Below are positions 11,730-23,209 of a stretch of DNA of 64,000 bases, in pieces. How positions within the stretch are numbered: position 1 is the first letter of the stretch; every line of letters starts with the position of its first letter. The notes below the pieces were generated by a model. It was not told the origin of the DNA, searched no databases, and was given only the letters and a program-made list of their open reading frames with translations. Both the position numbers and the translations under genes were made by a program. This DNA is from Bufo bufo (taxonomy: Eukaryota; Chordata; Amphibia; Anura; Bufonidae), in NCBI RefSeq assembly GCF_905171765.1, contig NC_053390.1, positions 582,826,471-582,890,470 on the forward strand. The letters run 5' to 3'.

Positions 11730-14700
11730 TTAGTCAAATGCATCCCCCACTGTCAGTCCCTTCGGGATCCATGCCTCATTCATCTTAATAAAGGTGAGGT
11801 AATCTAGACTTTTTTGACCTAGGCGACTTCTCTTCTCAGTGACAATACCTCCTGCTGCGCTGAAGGTCCTTTCTGACAGAACACTTGAAGCGGGGCAGGC
11901 CAGAAGTTCTATCGCAAATTGGGATAGCTCAGGCCACAGGTCAAGCCTGCACACCCAGGAGTCAAGGGGTTCATCGCTCCTCAGAGTGTCGATATCTGCA
12001 GTTAAGGCGAGGTAGTCTGCTACCTGTCGGTCGAGTCGTTCTCTAAGGCTGGATCCCAAAGGGCTGTGGTGATGTGTAGGACTGAAAAAGCTCTGCATGT
12101 CCTCCATCAACAACACATCTGTAAAACTTCCTGTCCTTGCCGCCGTGGTCATGGTAGGAGGAGGATTACTTTCACCTCTTCCCTGTTAGATTCCCGTTTT
12201 GCTGTGACATCCCTCTTATAAGCTGTGTAAAGCATATTTTTTTGTTTTGTTTTGAACTGCTGCATCCTTTCCGACTTCGGTAATTCGGTAACATTTCAGC
12301 CACTTTCTGCTTATACCGGGGGTCTAGTAGCGTGGCCACCCAGTACAGGTCATTCTCCTAAAGCCTTTTTATACGAGGGTCCTTCAACAGGCATGACAGC
12401 ATGAAAGACCCCATTTGCACAAGGTTGGATGCCGAGCTACTCATGTCCTCTTCCTCACTGATCTCATTGAAGGTCTGTTCCCCCCCCCCAGCCACGTACA
12501 ACACCACGAGTACCAGATAGGTGACAACAAGCACCCTGGGATGCCTGCTGTGGATGCCTGCTGTTTCTGGTGGTGATGGTGACCACAACTCTTCCTCTTC
12601 ACGCTCATCTACGGCCTGATCCAGCACTCTTCTCAGGGCACGCTCCAGAAAGAAAACAAATGGGATGATGTCGCTGATGGTGCCTTCGGTGCGACTGACT
12701 AGGTTTGTCACTTCCTGAAAAGGACACATGAGCCTACAGGCATTGCGCATGAGCATCCAGTAGCGTGGCAAAAAAATACCCAGCTCTGCAGAGGCTGTCC
12801 TAGCACCCCGGTCATACAAATACTCGTTGACGGCTTTTTCTTGTTGGAGCAGGCGCTCGAACATTAGGAGTGTTGAATTCCAACGTGTCGGGCTGTCGCA
12901 AATCAAGCGACTCACTGGCATGTTGTTTCGCCACTGAATATCGGAAAAGTGCGCCATGGCCGTGTAGGAACGCCTGAAATGGCCACACACCTTCCTGGCC
13001 TGCTTGAGGATGTCCTGTAAGCCTGGGTACTTATGCACAAAGCGTTGTACGATCAGATTCAACACATGTGCCATGCACGGCACATGTGTCAACTTGCCCA
13101 AATTCAATGCCGCCAACAAATTGCTTCCGTTGTCACACACCACTTTGCCGATCTCCAGTTGGTGCGGAGTCGGCCACTGATCCACCTGTGCATTCAGGGC
13201 GGACAGGAGTGCTGGTCCAGTGTGACTCTCTGCTTTCAGGCAAGTCAACCCCAAGACGGCGTGACACTGTCGTACCCGGGATGTGAAATAGTCCCTGGGG
13301 AGCTGGGGGGGTGCAGTTGATGTGGAGCAAAACGCAGCAGCAGAAGAGGACTCAGCCAAGGAGGTTAGCGAAGAGGATGGAGTAGGAGGAGTAGAGGAGG
13401 TGGCAGCAGGCCTGCCTGCAAGTCGTGGCGGTGTCACCAACTCCTCTGCAGAGCCACGCATTCCATGCTTGGCAGCCGTCAGCAGGTTTACCCAATGCGC
13501 AGTGTACATGATATACCTGCCCTGACCGTGCTTTGCAGACCAGGTATCAGTGGTCAGATGGACCCTTGCCCCAACACTGTGAGCCAGACTTGCCATGACT
13601 TTCTTTTCCACAATAGAGTACAGGTTAGGCATTGCCTTTTGTGAAAAAAAAATTCGGCCGGGTACCTTCCACTGCGGTTTCCCAATAGCTACAAATTTTT
13701 TGAAGGCCTCAGACTCCACCAGCTTGTATTGTAAAAGCTGGCGGGTTAAGAGTTCCGACAAGCCAGCTGTTAGACGCCGGGCAAAGGGGTGACTCTGTGA
13801 CATTGGCTTCTTACACTCAAACTTTCCTTGACAGACACCTGACTGTGAGCAGATGAGCAGGAACTGCTGAAGGTGAGAGGCGGAGTGGCGGATGGTTGAG
13901 AGGGGGCAAGGAAGACAGCAGTGGTTGACGTGGCTGAAGATGCTGGACCAGGAGGAGGATGGTGGCTTTGAGTTTGTGTGCTGCTTGTACTCCTCATGTG
14001 TTGATCCCATAGGCGTTTGTGATGTGCGATCATGTGCCTTTGCAAAGCAGTTGTACCTAGGTGGGTGTTGGACTTCCCACGACTCAGTTTATTTTGGCAC
14101 ATGTTGCAAATAGCATCGCTGTTATCAGAGGCAAGCACACAAAAAAAATGCCACACTGCTGAGCTTTGCAATGACTGCATTCTGGTTGTGGCAACAGCAT
14201 GCGTTGATTGGCGTGCTGTCTGGCTGACCCCGGGTGCCGATACATGCTGTCTGACTGTGCCACTAGCTCCTTGCAACGACCTCCCCCTGCTTCAAACTCG
14301 TCTCCTCCTCCTCTCTGTCTCCCCATCTGAACTTTCCCCCTGTTCTTCTTCTCTTCGAGCGGGCACCCACGTGACATCCATGGACACATCATCATCATCA
14401 ACCGCTTCACTTGTATCTGACAACTCAGCAAAGGAAGCAGCAGCGGGTACAACATCATCATCATCACATCATACGTCCATGTGTGTAATGCTGCCTGACT
14501 GAGACATATCCCTGTTATCTACATCCTCTGGCAATAATAGTTGCGCATCACTCATTTCTTCAAACTGATGTGTAAATAACTCCTCTGACAGATCAAGTGA
14601 AGCAGCTGTGATGCTAGTGTTGGTGGTGGCGGTAGGCGGGCGAGTGGTAACTTGAGAGGTGCCTGAAGCTGAGCTGGAGGAGGATGGTGCGTCAAGGTTC

Positions 14701-14876
14701 CGAGCGGAAGCTGTAGAAGATTGGGTGTCCTGTGTAAGCCAGTCAACTATGTCTTCAGAACTTTTCGAGTTCAGGGTACAAGGCCTGTGAACACTGGGCA
14801 TTATTCTAGGGCCAAAGGAAATCACAGCACCACGACCACGACGGCCACTGCGGGGTGGCCTGCCTCTGCCTGTCAT
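11730..14876 (-). pseudogene. hAT (ZBED-type) transposase, family C, inactivated
   Basis: Minus strand, ATG at 14874-14876 (MTGRGRPPRSGRRGRG, an AT-hook-like start). Order: N-terminal acidic region to about 14.47 kb; BED finger around 14.19-14.05 kb (VWHFF, CNMCQNK, HMIAHH); catalytic core 13.75-12.36 kb with TTDTWSAKHGQGRY, VVCDNGSNLLAAL and HVPCMAHVLNLIVQ; hATC region 12.0-11.75 kb (LACPASSVLSERTFSAAGG). The frame is broken between 14.47 and 14.28 kb, near 13.8-14.0 kb and around 12.36-12.15 kb. The wording differs clearly from copies A/B, so it is a separate family. Non-functional here. Confidence 0.92.
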
Positions 14877-14889
14877 ATTTTTTTTCGAT

Positions 14890-16500
14890 TAGTGGTACTA
14901 TGCGTGCAAGCTACTGTGACACCAGATATGAGTGGTGGGCACTGGCAGTAGTGGGCAGGCAACTGCAATTACATTACAGTGATTTTTTTTTTTATTGTTT
15001 TAAATGCAAGCTACTGTGACACCAGATATGAGTGGTGGCACTAGGCACTGGCAGTAGTGGGCACAGAACACACTGTGGGCCTGAAACACACGCTTGCAGG
15101 CTACTGCAATTATATTACAGTAAAAAAAATTGTTTTGTTTTAAATGCAAGCTACTGTAAAAACAGATATGATTAAACGGCACAGTACACGCTGTGGGCCT
15201 GACACACACGCTGGCAGGCAACTGCAATTATATTACAGTGAATTTTCTTTTTATTGTTTTAAATGCAAGCTACTGTGACAGCAGATATGAGTAGTGTGTG
15301 AACAGAGAGCAAGGCAGGTGGTTTGACTCCGCAACCAGAAAAGAGTGCGTACGCAGAAGTCAAGATTAATAAAATTGCATTTACTATTAATTAATAAAAG
15401 CAGGTTAACAATGCAGTTACAAAGGTAAAGACAAGCAAAATATTCAAGACAGTATAAACAATACAAGTTAAACACTGCAACAATTTTCACCTTTGCGGTG
15501 TCCGTATTCGCAGTGCGGACACTAAGAAAGAATAGTCCCAGAAACTATCCCTAACTGACCCTAACTTTCAAGCGGGTGCGCACCCCCCTTATCCCAGTGG
15601 TCCAAGTGGACCGCTTACAGTTTGTGGAAGTGCACGGTGGGGCCCGATGTCGTCCTTTTCTTTAATAAGCGCAGGATCCGCAACAAAGAAGTCCTCCTTA
15701 ACAGGCCGGAAAACCAGTTGAATATAATCCAGGATTATTACAGTTACTGTCCGGTACCTCGACAGCACTGTGAGTCTCTTTACTGTTTGGGGCAATCCAC
15801 ACAGCCCAATGTCAGCTCCACAGGTTAGTTGCTGCACACAGTCCTTTTAACTTGGCTTCACTAAATGCACGGTCTCTTTGTACTCCATCCGTCTCTAGAC
15901 CGAAGTTCACACAGCTTGGCTGTACAGGAATGTCCTTTAGTATCTCCACACACGTCTTACACAACACAGAACTTGTTTTCTATCTTGCCAATATGGCGGC
16001 AGGTGCAGTTCCAGTCCCTCTTCCTCCTTCCTGCTCACACTGAGGCAGGGTGACATCATAAGGGGCGTGTCACTTCAACACTTAGCTGCTGCCTTAAAGG
16101 ACCAGTATCACATTAATACACTTTCTCTATGGTAACCTCCAATGCAAATTGGTCCTATGCTGCCATCTACTGACCAAACAAATACTGCAGGCATTTTACA
16201 TTAAATTTTAACACAGTTTACCAGGATAATCAAACTTAGAGACATTAAATGACTGTTTCTTACAAGTGGGCAGATATGAGTAATCGGCACAGTACACGCT
16301 GTGGGCCTGACACACACGCTGGCAGGCAACTGCAATTATATTACAGTGAAAAAATTGTTTTATTGTTTTAAATGCAAGCTACTGTGACACCAGATATGAG
16401 TGGTGGCACTGGGCACTGGCAGTAGTGGGCACAGTACACGCTGTGGGCTTGACACACACGCTGGCATGCAACTGCAATTATATTACAGAATAAAAAATAA
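14890..16500. repeat. Degenerate tandem repeats in hAT C
   Basis: AAATGCAAGCTACTGTGACA followed by CAGATATGAGTGGTGG and a GCAACTGCAATTATATTACAG block recurs about every 90-140 bp (for example from 15003, 15144, 15261, 16370). The array is split by the LTR-like insertion at 15295-16264. No gene. Confidence 0.8.
15295..16264 (-). mobile_element. LTR-like insertion (solo LTR?)
   Basis: A 970-bp unique block interrupts the tandem array. Read on the minus strand it starts TGTAAGAAAC and ends GTTCACACA, i.e. TG...CA ends. The 5-bp flanks are AGTAG and AGTGG, one mismatch. No open reading frame. The sequence right of it repeats GCAGATATGAGTA, so array slippage blurs the target. A solo LTR is the best explanation but the family is unknown. 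Confidence 0.5.
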
Positions 16501-16907
16501 AAAAGCAGACTGATGTACTAGCCCTAAAAAGGGCTTTTTGGGTTGCTGTCAGGACACTGTCCTTACAGCAGATCAGATGAGTCTTTGAGGACTGGAGTGG
16601 ACACAGAACACTGGCCTAGCTAACGATTTCCCTATTAAATCAGCAGCAGTTGCACTCTCCCTGCAGCTTCCGAATGAATCTAAGATGAATGCTGTCCTTG
16701 CTTTTTGGTGGGAGGGTCTGGGAGGGAGGGTATGCTGCTGATTGGCTGTAATGTGTCTGCTGACTGTGAGGTACAGGGTCAAAGTTTGCTCAATGATGAT
16801 GTATAGGGGGCGGACCGAACATCGCATATGTTCGCCCGCCGCGGCGAACGCGAACAAGCTATGTTCGCCGGGAACGGTTCGCCGGTGAAGAGTTCGGGAC
16901 ATCTCTA

Positions 16908-18104
16908 TATTTGCCAGATCTGCAAGTGTTAAATTCAAGTTAAATATATACAGCATTCATATTCTGTTAGCAAAAAGTGACTTTTTGTGCAATCTACAAC
17001 ATCTGTATTAGTCAGTGTGCAATTTAAGCTAGAAATGCACCCATCATTTTCTGGGGTTTGAAAAAGCAGATTCCCTATGCGTGTTACTGCAAGGCACAGT
17101 GTTCTACACCACTATAAAGACTCTCTGCAGCCAGGAAATAGCTGTTTTATTATGAAATTTTAACCAAATATTTCCCCCCAAAATTTGCTCATCTCTAATC
17201 ATGATGTCATAGCACAAAAATAAGGTCACTTTATATTGTGGTTGTTTCATAGAGCATGTACTGTATGATATGAAAAGTAATGCCACAAAGAAGGGGTAGT
17301 GCTCATAGCAAGCTGACAGTGGGACTCTAAAGTAAAATTTAGAATGGAGCTGGATTCAGTTTTGCCCCTCCTTTCAGCCACATTCATCACTAACTCCATC
17401 TTATGTCTGGGCCCTCCTAATTATTGGAACTTCTATGCTTGTCTGCTGCTATCCCTGCTACCTTGGTAGTTATGCCTATTGCTTTGCCCCTACCGAAAAA
17501 ACATGTTACTGCACAATCTTTGTCCATAGGTTTCATTGGACTTTTATTGGCTTTTTTCTGTTTTCATCTATCTGCTGAAGCTGTTTGGTAATTCAGGAGA
17601 AAATATCATTTTGTTTTTGAAATTTGTCAATATCAGAAAGGGCAGCCCATATAAAATATGTTGTCATGAAAAATGGGTTCACAAACAGTCCTAAATATTT
17701 TATTGGCAATATATCCCATGTGCTCCTCTGACTTTCCCACTGTTTCTTTCAATTACATTATTTGCTCCTCTTAAAAGAAATTCGGGTCCCACGGGGACTG
17801 CAGTAATCTCAGAGCTGCAAAGCTTCAAATGAGTTTTTCAGTAACTGAAAGTTTCCAAAGATGCATGTGGCAGGTAAAAAATATTAAATGTCTCCCTGAA
17901 AGTCCTCTATCTAAACGAGGCAGTACAGATAACGTTTCAATTGATTTATTTAAAAATTAGAACAAATGCTGTAAATTGGTCAAAGGTCCCCCATAGCAAA
18001 ACAATGGGTCACTTTCTTCAATTGATTTTGCTAAAATCTTGTACTAAACAATTCCAGAACTGTTCAATAACAGTGCAACAGTCCTGATATTCATATACTG
18101 AAAT
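16908..18104. other. No recognisable feature
   Basis: About 1.2 kb of unique-looking AT-rich sequence. No credible gene, RNA or repeat structure seen. Confidence 0.5.
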
Positions 18105-18310
18105 ATGTTTTTTAAATTTATTTTACACACTTATATAGCGCTGACATATTCCACAGCATTTTTACAGACAAAAACAACACTCGCTGTCCCCAGTGGGGCA
18201 GACAATCTAAGTTCCCTATCTGTATGTTTTTGCAGTGTGGGAGAAAACCGGAGTACCTGGAGGGAACCCACACAAACACAGGGGGGCATGAAAACCCCAA
18301 GGAGATGTTG
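18105..18310 (+). repeat. Interspersed repeat resembling an L2/CR1-type LINE tail
   Basis: It contains GCGCTGACATATTCCACAGC, CCCCAGTGGGGCAGACAATC and GGAGAAAACCGGAGTACC, wording I recognise from a very widespread vertebrate repeat. The assignment to an L2/CR1 tail or SINE is from memory and not certain. No coding capacity. Confidence 0.5.
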
Positions 18311-18480
18311 CCCTAAAAGGTCCATTCACACTTCCGTAAGTGTTTTGCAGATCCGCAAATTGCAGATCTGTAAAACCCAGATACTGGCAATGTGCATTCC
18401 GCAATTTGCGGACCGCACATCGCCGGCACTATAATAGAAAATGCCTAATCTTGTCCGCAAATAACATGGTTATAAGGGAA
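18311..18480. repeat. MITE-like repeat with TGCGG/CCGCA motifs
   Basis: AGGTCCATTCACACTTCCG, GATCCGCAAATTGC and CAATTTGCGGACCGCAC occur in opposed orientation. The wording resembles the Harbinger-type repeats at 39.2 and 40.0 kb. Termini unresolved. Confidence 0.45.
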
Positions 18481-18554
18481 AATAATAGCATTCTTAATAC
18501 AGAATGCAAAGTAAATTAGGGATGGAGGGGTTAAAATAAAAAATAAAAAATTGA

Positions 18555-18795
18555 ACTCACCTCATCCACTTGTCTTCTCTTCTTTCTTCTTTGAGGACCT
18601 GGGAGAAAAGGACCTTTGGTGATGCCCATGTGATGAGCGCGGAGCCATCACATGGCCCATAACCATGGTGATGGATCATGTGATGGACCATGTGATGAGC
18701 GCAGTGACATCACCAAAGGTCCTTTTCTCCCAGGTCCTCAAAGAAGAAGAAAGAAGAGAAGCTGGGCTGCGTGAACAAGTGGATGAGGTGAGTTT
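18555..18795. repeat. Palindromic MITE-like hairpin
   Basis: AACTCACCTCATCCACTTGT (18557 on) is answered by ACAAGTGGATGAGGTGAGTT near 18773, and the inner arms GGACCTGGGAGAAAAGGACC and its reverse complement lie near 18597 and 18717. The outer and inner arms are inverted across about 240 bp, with a CATGTGATG-rich centre. Confidence 0.8.
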
Positions 18796-18844
18796 AATTT
18801 AAAAAGAAAGATACCAGGGCAGTGGGATAGCCTTTTAAGTCCAC

Positions 18845-19911
18845 ATGAATGCACATGACCCTGACTTTCCGGCCAGTATACTCAGGACCGTACCAGGGGA
18901 GCCCTTACTAGGGACACCAGACTCCCTGAGTCCATCAGGGCCTCCGCTGGAGTGTCTCCCACTTCCACCTGCCACAAGTTATTTAGAGTTTCTGGAGTAC
19001 CCGCTGCATACAGCTTCCTGGCATATAATGACTGACAGAAGCCATAGTTCGTGTCCATGGATTCCACCTGATGTGGACAGTCAGCTCGTACATGACCAGG
19101 CTCCCGACACCGCTAGCAGACTATCGGAGCCGTGTCCACAGGGGGTACATCCTTGGCAGGTTTGGTTGGCACAAGTCGCCGGGTCTGGGGTAGAGATTTA
19201 TGTGATTTGACTGCCCCCTCCCAAAATAACCCCTCTGTAGATTCCGGGTTGCCTCATAGCGTTCCACCAGGTCGACCATCTCAAGGGAATTACCTGTAGA
19301 GACCTGGCCAATCCATTGCTGGAGAGAGGGTGCCAAAGCCCTCCAGAACATATCAGCCAATATTCTGTCCAGAATAGCCATGGGACTCAGCACATCAGGC
19401 TGTAGCGACTTTTGCAAAAGATGGAGTAAGTCATAATACTGGCGTCTCGTGGGCTCAGCCGGCTTAAACCCCTACTGATGTACCTGCTGGGCCTGGACCA
19501 ATACATTCACCCCCAGTCTTGCAAAAATCTCACCCTTTACTTTGTGATAGTCGGCCGCTTGATCGTCCGGCAAGTCGAAATACGCCCACTGGGAATTGGA
19601 TGCCAGAAACGTAGCTTCTCCCTTGTGGCCACTTTCTCATACATCGCCAGGTAGGTTTCGATGTCATCTGCGGGTGTCATCTTAGGAATAGCCACATGGA
19701 CTGCCTTCCGGGCATCGTGGATGCTTGGGGTTGCTCCTACTGTCTGCAAAGCCATCACGTGTTGTAGTAGCAACTGGTTGGTCTCTTGATGCTGCTTGTT
19801 AGCCTCCCATTGTTGCAGGTTTGTGTTTGTCTCTCGCTGCTGCAGATTAGCCTCTGCTTTCAGCAGAAATAAATGCACCAGTGAAATGCGTGTATATTTT
19901 TCTTTCTGCAC
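18845..19911 (-). pseudogene. Gypsy gag-protease remnant, SCAN-like gag
   Basis: On the minus strand the segments run, in order: coiled Gln-rich part (LQQRETNTNLQQ), MTPADDIETYLAMYEKVA, a helical block ending WRALAPSLQQWIGQ...SLEMVDLVERYEA that resembles the SCAN/retroviral capsid C-terminal fold, a CCHC zinc knuckle (CREPGHVRADC, with a stop in its first half) near 19.1 kb, then a retropepsin-like EALMDSGSLVSLV with the Asp-Ser-Gly active site near 18.95 kb. The frame breaks near 19620 and again before the knuckle, and stops are present. Gag would form particles and protease would process them; this is a dead relic of a Gmr1/SCAN-related Gypsy, an identification by resemblance. Confidence 0.7.
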
Positions 19912-20236
19912 TGAAATAGGCCACTGAATGCTTTTGCCACAAATACAGTAAGTGCACCAGTCAAATGCATATATATGTTTCTTTTTTTACTGTAATACGC
20001 CCCTATACGCTTTCAACAGAAATAAATGCAGAAGTGAACTGAGAATATATTTTTCTTGTTGGACTGAAATAGGCCACTATACGCTTTCACCAGAATTAAC
20101 TGCAGAAATGCACTAAGAATACATTTTTCTTGTAGTACTGAAATAAGCCCCTATATGCTTTCACCAGAAATAACTGCAACAGTGCAGTGCGTATGTATTT
20201 TTCTTTTTTTACTGTAAAACGCCCCTATATGCTGTG
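19912..20236. repeat. Tandem array related to hAT D interior
   Basis: A unit of roughly 75 bp containing CAGAAATAACTGCA and ATATTTTTCTT recurs. The same array occurs at 38.01-38.37 kb. No gene. Confidence 0.7.
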
Positions 20237-20358
20237 GAGATCTGAACTGTAAAATGCATGGACCTAAAAAGAAATCTGGAAAAGGAGCAAGCCAGAATGC
20301 TAAGAAAAAGTTCTTCAGCAAAGAGGAGAAGAAGGAGTCCCTTAGACACTGTCTGCTA
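20237..20358 (+). other. Segment shared with 37.0-37.3 kb
   Basis: GAACTGTAAAATGCATGG and TCTGGAAAAGGAGCAAGCCA also occur at 37.31 and 37.07 kb but in a different order, as if a deletion joined an LTR start to the adjoining internal region at the shared GGACCT/GGTCC. A short frame reads KKKFFSKEEKKESLRHCLLG. Function unknown. Confidence 0.5.
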
Positions 20359-20720
20359 GGTGTAACGGTCACGTCCACACACACTCAGGGGGGAGGATAA
20401 TGACCACTGCGCTCCACCCTCACCCCTGGCCCTGCCTACTTGCCTCAAGAGTCCTGATGACAGGGGACAACTGGACGACAGTCCTTAACGTAGAATATGT
20501 GCAGGGAAGACACACAAGACAAAATACGGAATGTGAACGGACCGGGTCAGAACCAAGAGAGCTACGCAGTACAGAGGGTTGAGCAAAGGATGGTCAGGAG
20601 AAGCCGGGGTCAAATACCAGGAGAGTAGAGAAGTACCAGAGGAGTCCACAAAGAGTAGGAATGAAAGGCAGGAGGTTCCTAATGTCCAGGAGAAGGACGG
20701 TGACCTCAGGGAAGATGTTC
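20359..20720. mobile_element. LTR fragment related to the Gypsy LTRs at 46.4/56.0 kb
   Basis: It begins TGTAACGGTCACG and then follows the wording of the Gypsy LTR (GGGGGGAGG, TGACCACTGCGCTCCAC, CCCTGGCCCTGCCTACTTGC). It fades after about 360 bp. A diverged partial LTR of the same chromovirus family. Confidence 0.8.
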
Positions 20721-20869
20721 CTGGCAGTCCCTCATCACCTGGGTCTGCCGAACCAGTGATGTCTGTGGGTAACACTGTTCCGTTTTTTTCTTGGGTAAAA
20801 GACAAAGTGACAGTGAGCACGGCTCTGGAGGTTGGGCATGTTACTAACCGGGCCCTGGTACCTCAGAGA

Positions 20870-21093
20870 CCGTGAACTGTGGTGTGAGCCGGCGGCAGTT
20901 GCTATATGCTGGGCCGGAAGGTATTGAGACACCAGTTCTAGAGACTGCCCCGAAAATGTGCATCATTGTGGTGAATGGCAGTTCAGTCCTGGCTTTGGTG
21001 GACGCAAGGTGCCAGGTGAGCCTGGTACATGCCAGCTTGGTAGCAAGTCAGAGAGAGAAGCTACCATGTCAAGGTCTTGCGAAATTAAGGTAG
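20870..21093 (+). pseudogene. Retropepsin-like remnant
   Basis: A short plus-strand frame reads IIVVNGSSVLALVDARCQVSLVHASLV. The pattern resembles a Gypsy aspartic protease, with DAR where an active enzyme has DSG or DTG. It lies on the strand opposite the gag-protease remnant at 18.9 kb and was cut off by hAT copy B. A weak but reasonable call. Confidence 0.45.
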
Positions 21094-22014
21094 TTGCTAG
21101 TAGCGACCAGACGACAGTTATACCTGACTAGGGATGAGCGAACCCGAACTGTATAGTTCGTACCGAATTTTGGGGTGTCCGTGACACGGACCCGAACCCG
21201 AACATTTTCATAAAAGTCCGGGTTCGAGTTCGGTGTTCGGTGCTTTCTTGGCGCTTTTTGAAAGGCTGCAAAGCAGCCAATCAACAAGCATCATACTACT
21301 TGCCCCAAGAGGCCATCACAGCCATGCCTACTATTGGCATGGCTGTGATTGGCCAGTGCAGCATGTGACCCAGCCTCTATATAAGCTTGGGTCACGTAGC
21401 GCTGCACGTCACTCTGCTGATACAAGTGTAGGGAGAGGTTGCAGCTGCGACGTTAGGGCGAGATTAGGCAGTGATTAACTCCTCCAAAAGACTTCATTCA
21501 GTGATCGCTCTACAGCTGTGGATCATTGAACTGCTGCTATTCAATTGCTCAGTGTTTTTAGGCTTCCCAGAGCGTTTTTCAGTCACTTTTTTTCTGGGGT
21601 GATCGGCGGCCATTTTGTGGCTTGTGGTGCGCCAGCACAAGCTGCCACCAAGTACATTTAACCATCAATAGTGTGGTTATTTTTTGCTATATCCTACATC
21701 AGGGTCAAGCTTTCATCAAGTGCATTTAACCATCTATAGTGTGGTTATTTTTTGGCCATATACTACATCAGGGGCAAGTTGAGCATGTCACCCAGCGCCT
21801 AAAAAATAGGCCTCACATTTATATTCATCCAAATCTGTCATTACTGCTTTAGCTGGTCAAGTTATTTAGTGTCCGTCAAAGCACATTTTTTGTTCTGGGT
21901 TGAAATACAATTCCCAATTTTGCAATTCTCAAAATTAGTGGTTTCTGCTGTATCAGGCCTACTTTAAATCTATCCCTAAAAGGGTATATTAGATTCAAGT
22001 GCTGATAGGGTAAT

Positions 22015-22664
22015 TGTCACGAGAGTGTCAAGAACCACGCCTGACTCCGTTATACCCGGGGTCAGGAAGTCGCAGCGGTTGGCTGCGCGCTCTATGTAAG
22101 ATAGGGCTTTTTCCTTATGGTAGCTTTCTGGGTTTGCTTTGCAAACCCTTTTGGCTCACTCAGGGATCCGTAGCTCCTTCTCCTCAGCTGTTCCTTGTCC
22201 AGCACTCCCAAACCTCCTTATATTCCCCTCTCACACTTCTCTGGTTGCCAGATATAGAGCTTCCTGCCTGGACATCTATTCTGACCCTCTGGAGCTGTGT
22301 TGCTGCGTTCTCTGGTTGTTGGTCCAGAACGCTACCCTCCGGATCCCTGTTGGACCTTTGTGGTCTGCTGTGGTCGCCCACCTGGGTGTATGTGTTTGTC
22401 TGTATTGTCTGTCCTCTCCCTGGTGTTTCCCTCTTAGTGTCAGTGGTGTGGACTAGCGATCCCACCGGCCCGTTCACTATCTAGGGCTCATTTCAGGGAA
22501 AGCCAGGGTTTAGGCAGGTGATCGCCGCACGGGTGAGGAACCCGTCTAGGGACGTCAAGGCAGTCAGGTGCCAGCTGCAAGGTGAGTCAGGGGTCACCAC
22601 CTTACCCGCTCCCTTGGGCAGGGCTTTCCCTTTTCCCTCCCTGTGCATGACGCCGGTCATTACA
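22015..22664. mobile_element. Solo LTR in hAT copy B
   Basis: It starts TGTCACGAGAG and ends GGTCATTACA, with perfect 5-bp duplications GTAAT at 22010-22014 and 22665-22669. No coding content. The host sequence resumes exactly after it. This is the expected product of recombination between the two LTRs of an inserted retrotransposon. Confidence 0.9.
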
Positions 22665-23209
22665 GTAATTCTCAAGAACTTCACACGCACGCTACAGTGC
22701 AGATCCAAGTATACCTGTCACCCAGCGCCTAAAAAATAGGCCTCACATTTATATTCATCCAAATCTGTCATTACTGTTTTAGCTGGTCAAGATATTTAGT
22801 GTCCGTCAAAGCACAGTTTTTGTTCTGGGTTGAAATACAATTCCCAATTTTGCAATTCTCAAAATTAGTGGTTTCTGCTGTATCAGGCCTACTTTAAATC
22901 TATCCCTAAAAGGGTATATTAGATTCAAGGTGCTGATAGGGTAATTCTCAAGAACTTCACACACACGCTACAGTGCAGATCCTAGTCTAATTCTGTCCGT
23001 AAACGTATACCTGTCACCCAGCGCCTGAATAATAGGCCTCAAATTTATATTCAGCTAAATCTGTCATTACTGGTGTGCCTGTATTAGTGTAATACGGTAC
23101 CTAAATAGATAGCCAGATAGTGTTAGGTGTCTGTAAAAAAAGGCCTGAATTTTAATTCAATACATTGGCCCGAATAATATTTTTCTTATTGTGGTGAACG
23201 GTAACAATG

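Larger units (their letters stand above)
9883..16907 (-). mobile_element. hAT element C, second family, rearranged
   Basis: It starts TAGAGATGTCGCGAAC and ends GTTCGGGACATCTCTA, inverted relatives, with subterminal TTCGCG/CGCGAA-rich sequence. The minus strand carries a transposase (11.73-14.88 kb) and, further 3', a second copy of its middle part (10.26-10.78 kb). The 8-bp flanks (CTCATTAC and TATTTGCC) do not match, so the two ends may come from two copies joined by recombination or deletion. It also holds a tandem region (14.9-16.5 kb) with an LTR-like insertion. Confidence 0.8.

Noticed and set aside
9883..16907. Single intact hAT insertion
   Set aside because: The 8-bp flanks do not match and part of the transposase is duplicated.
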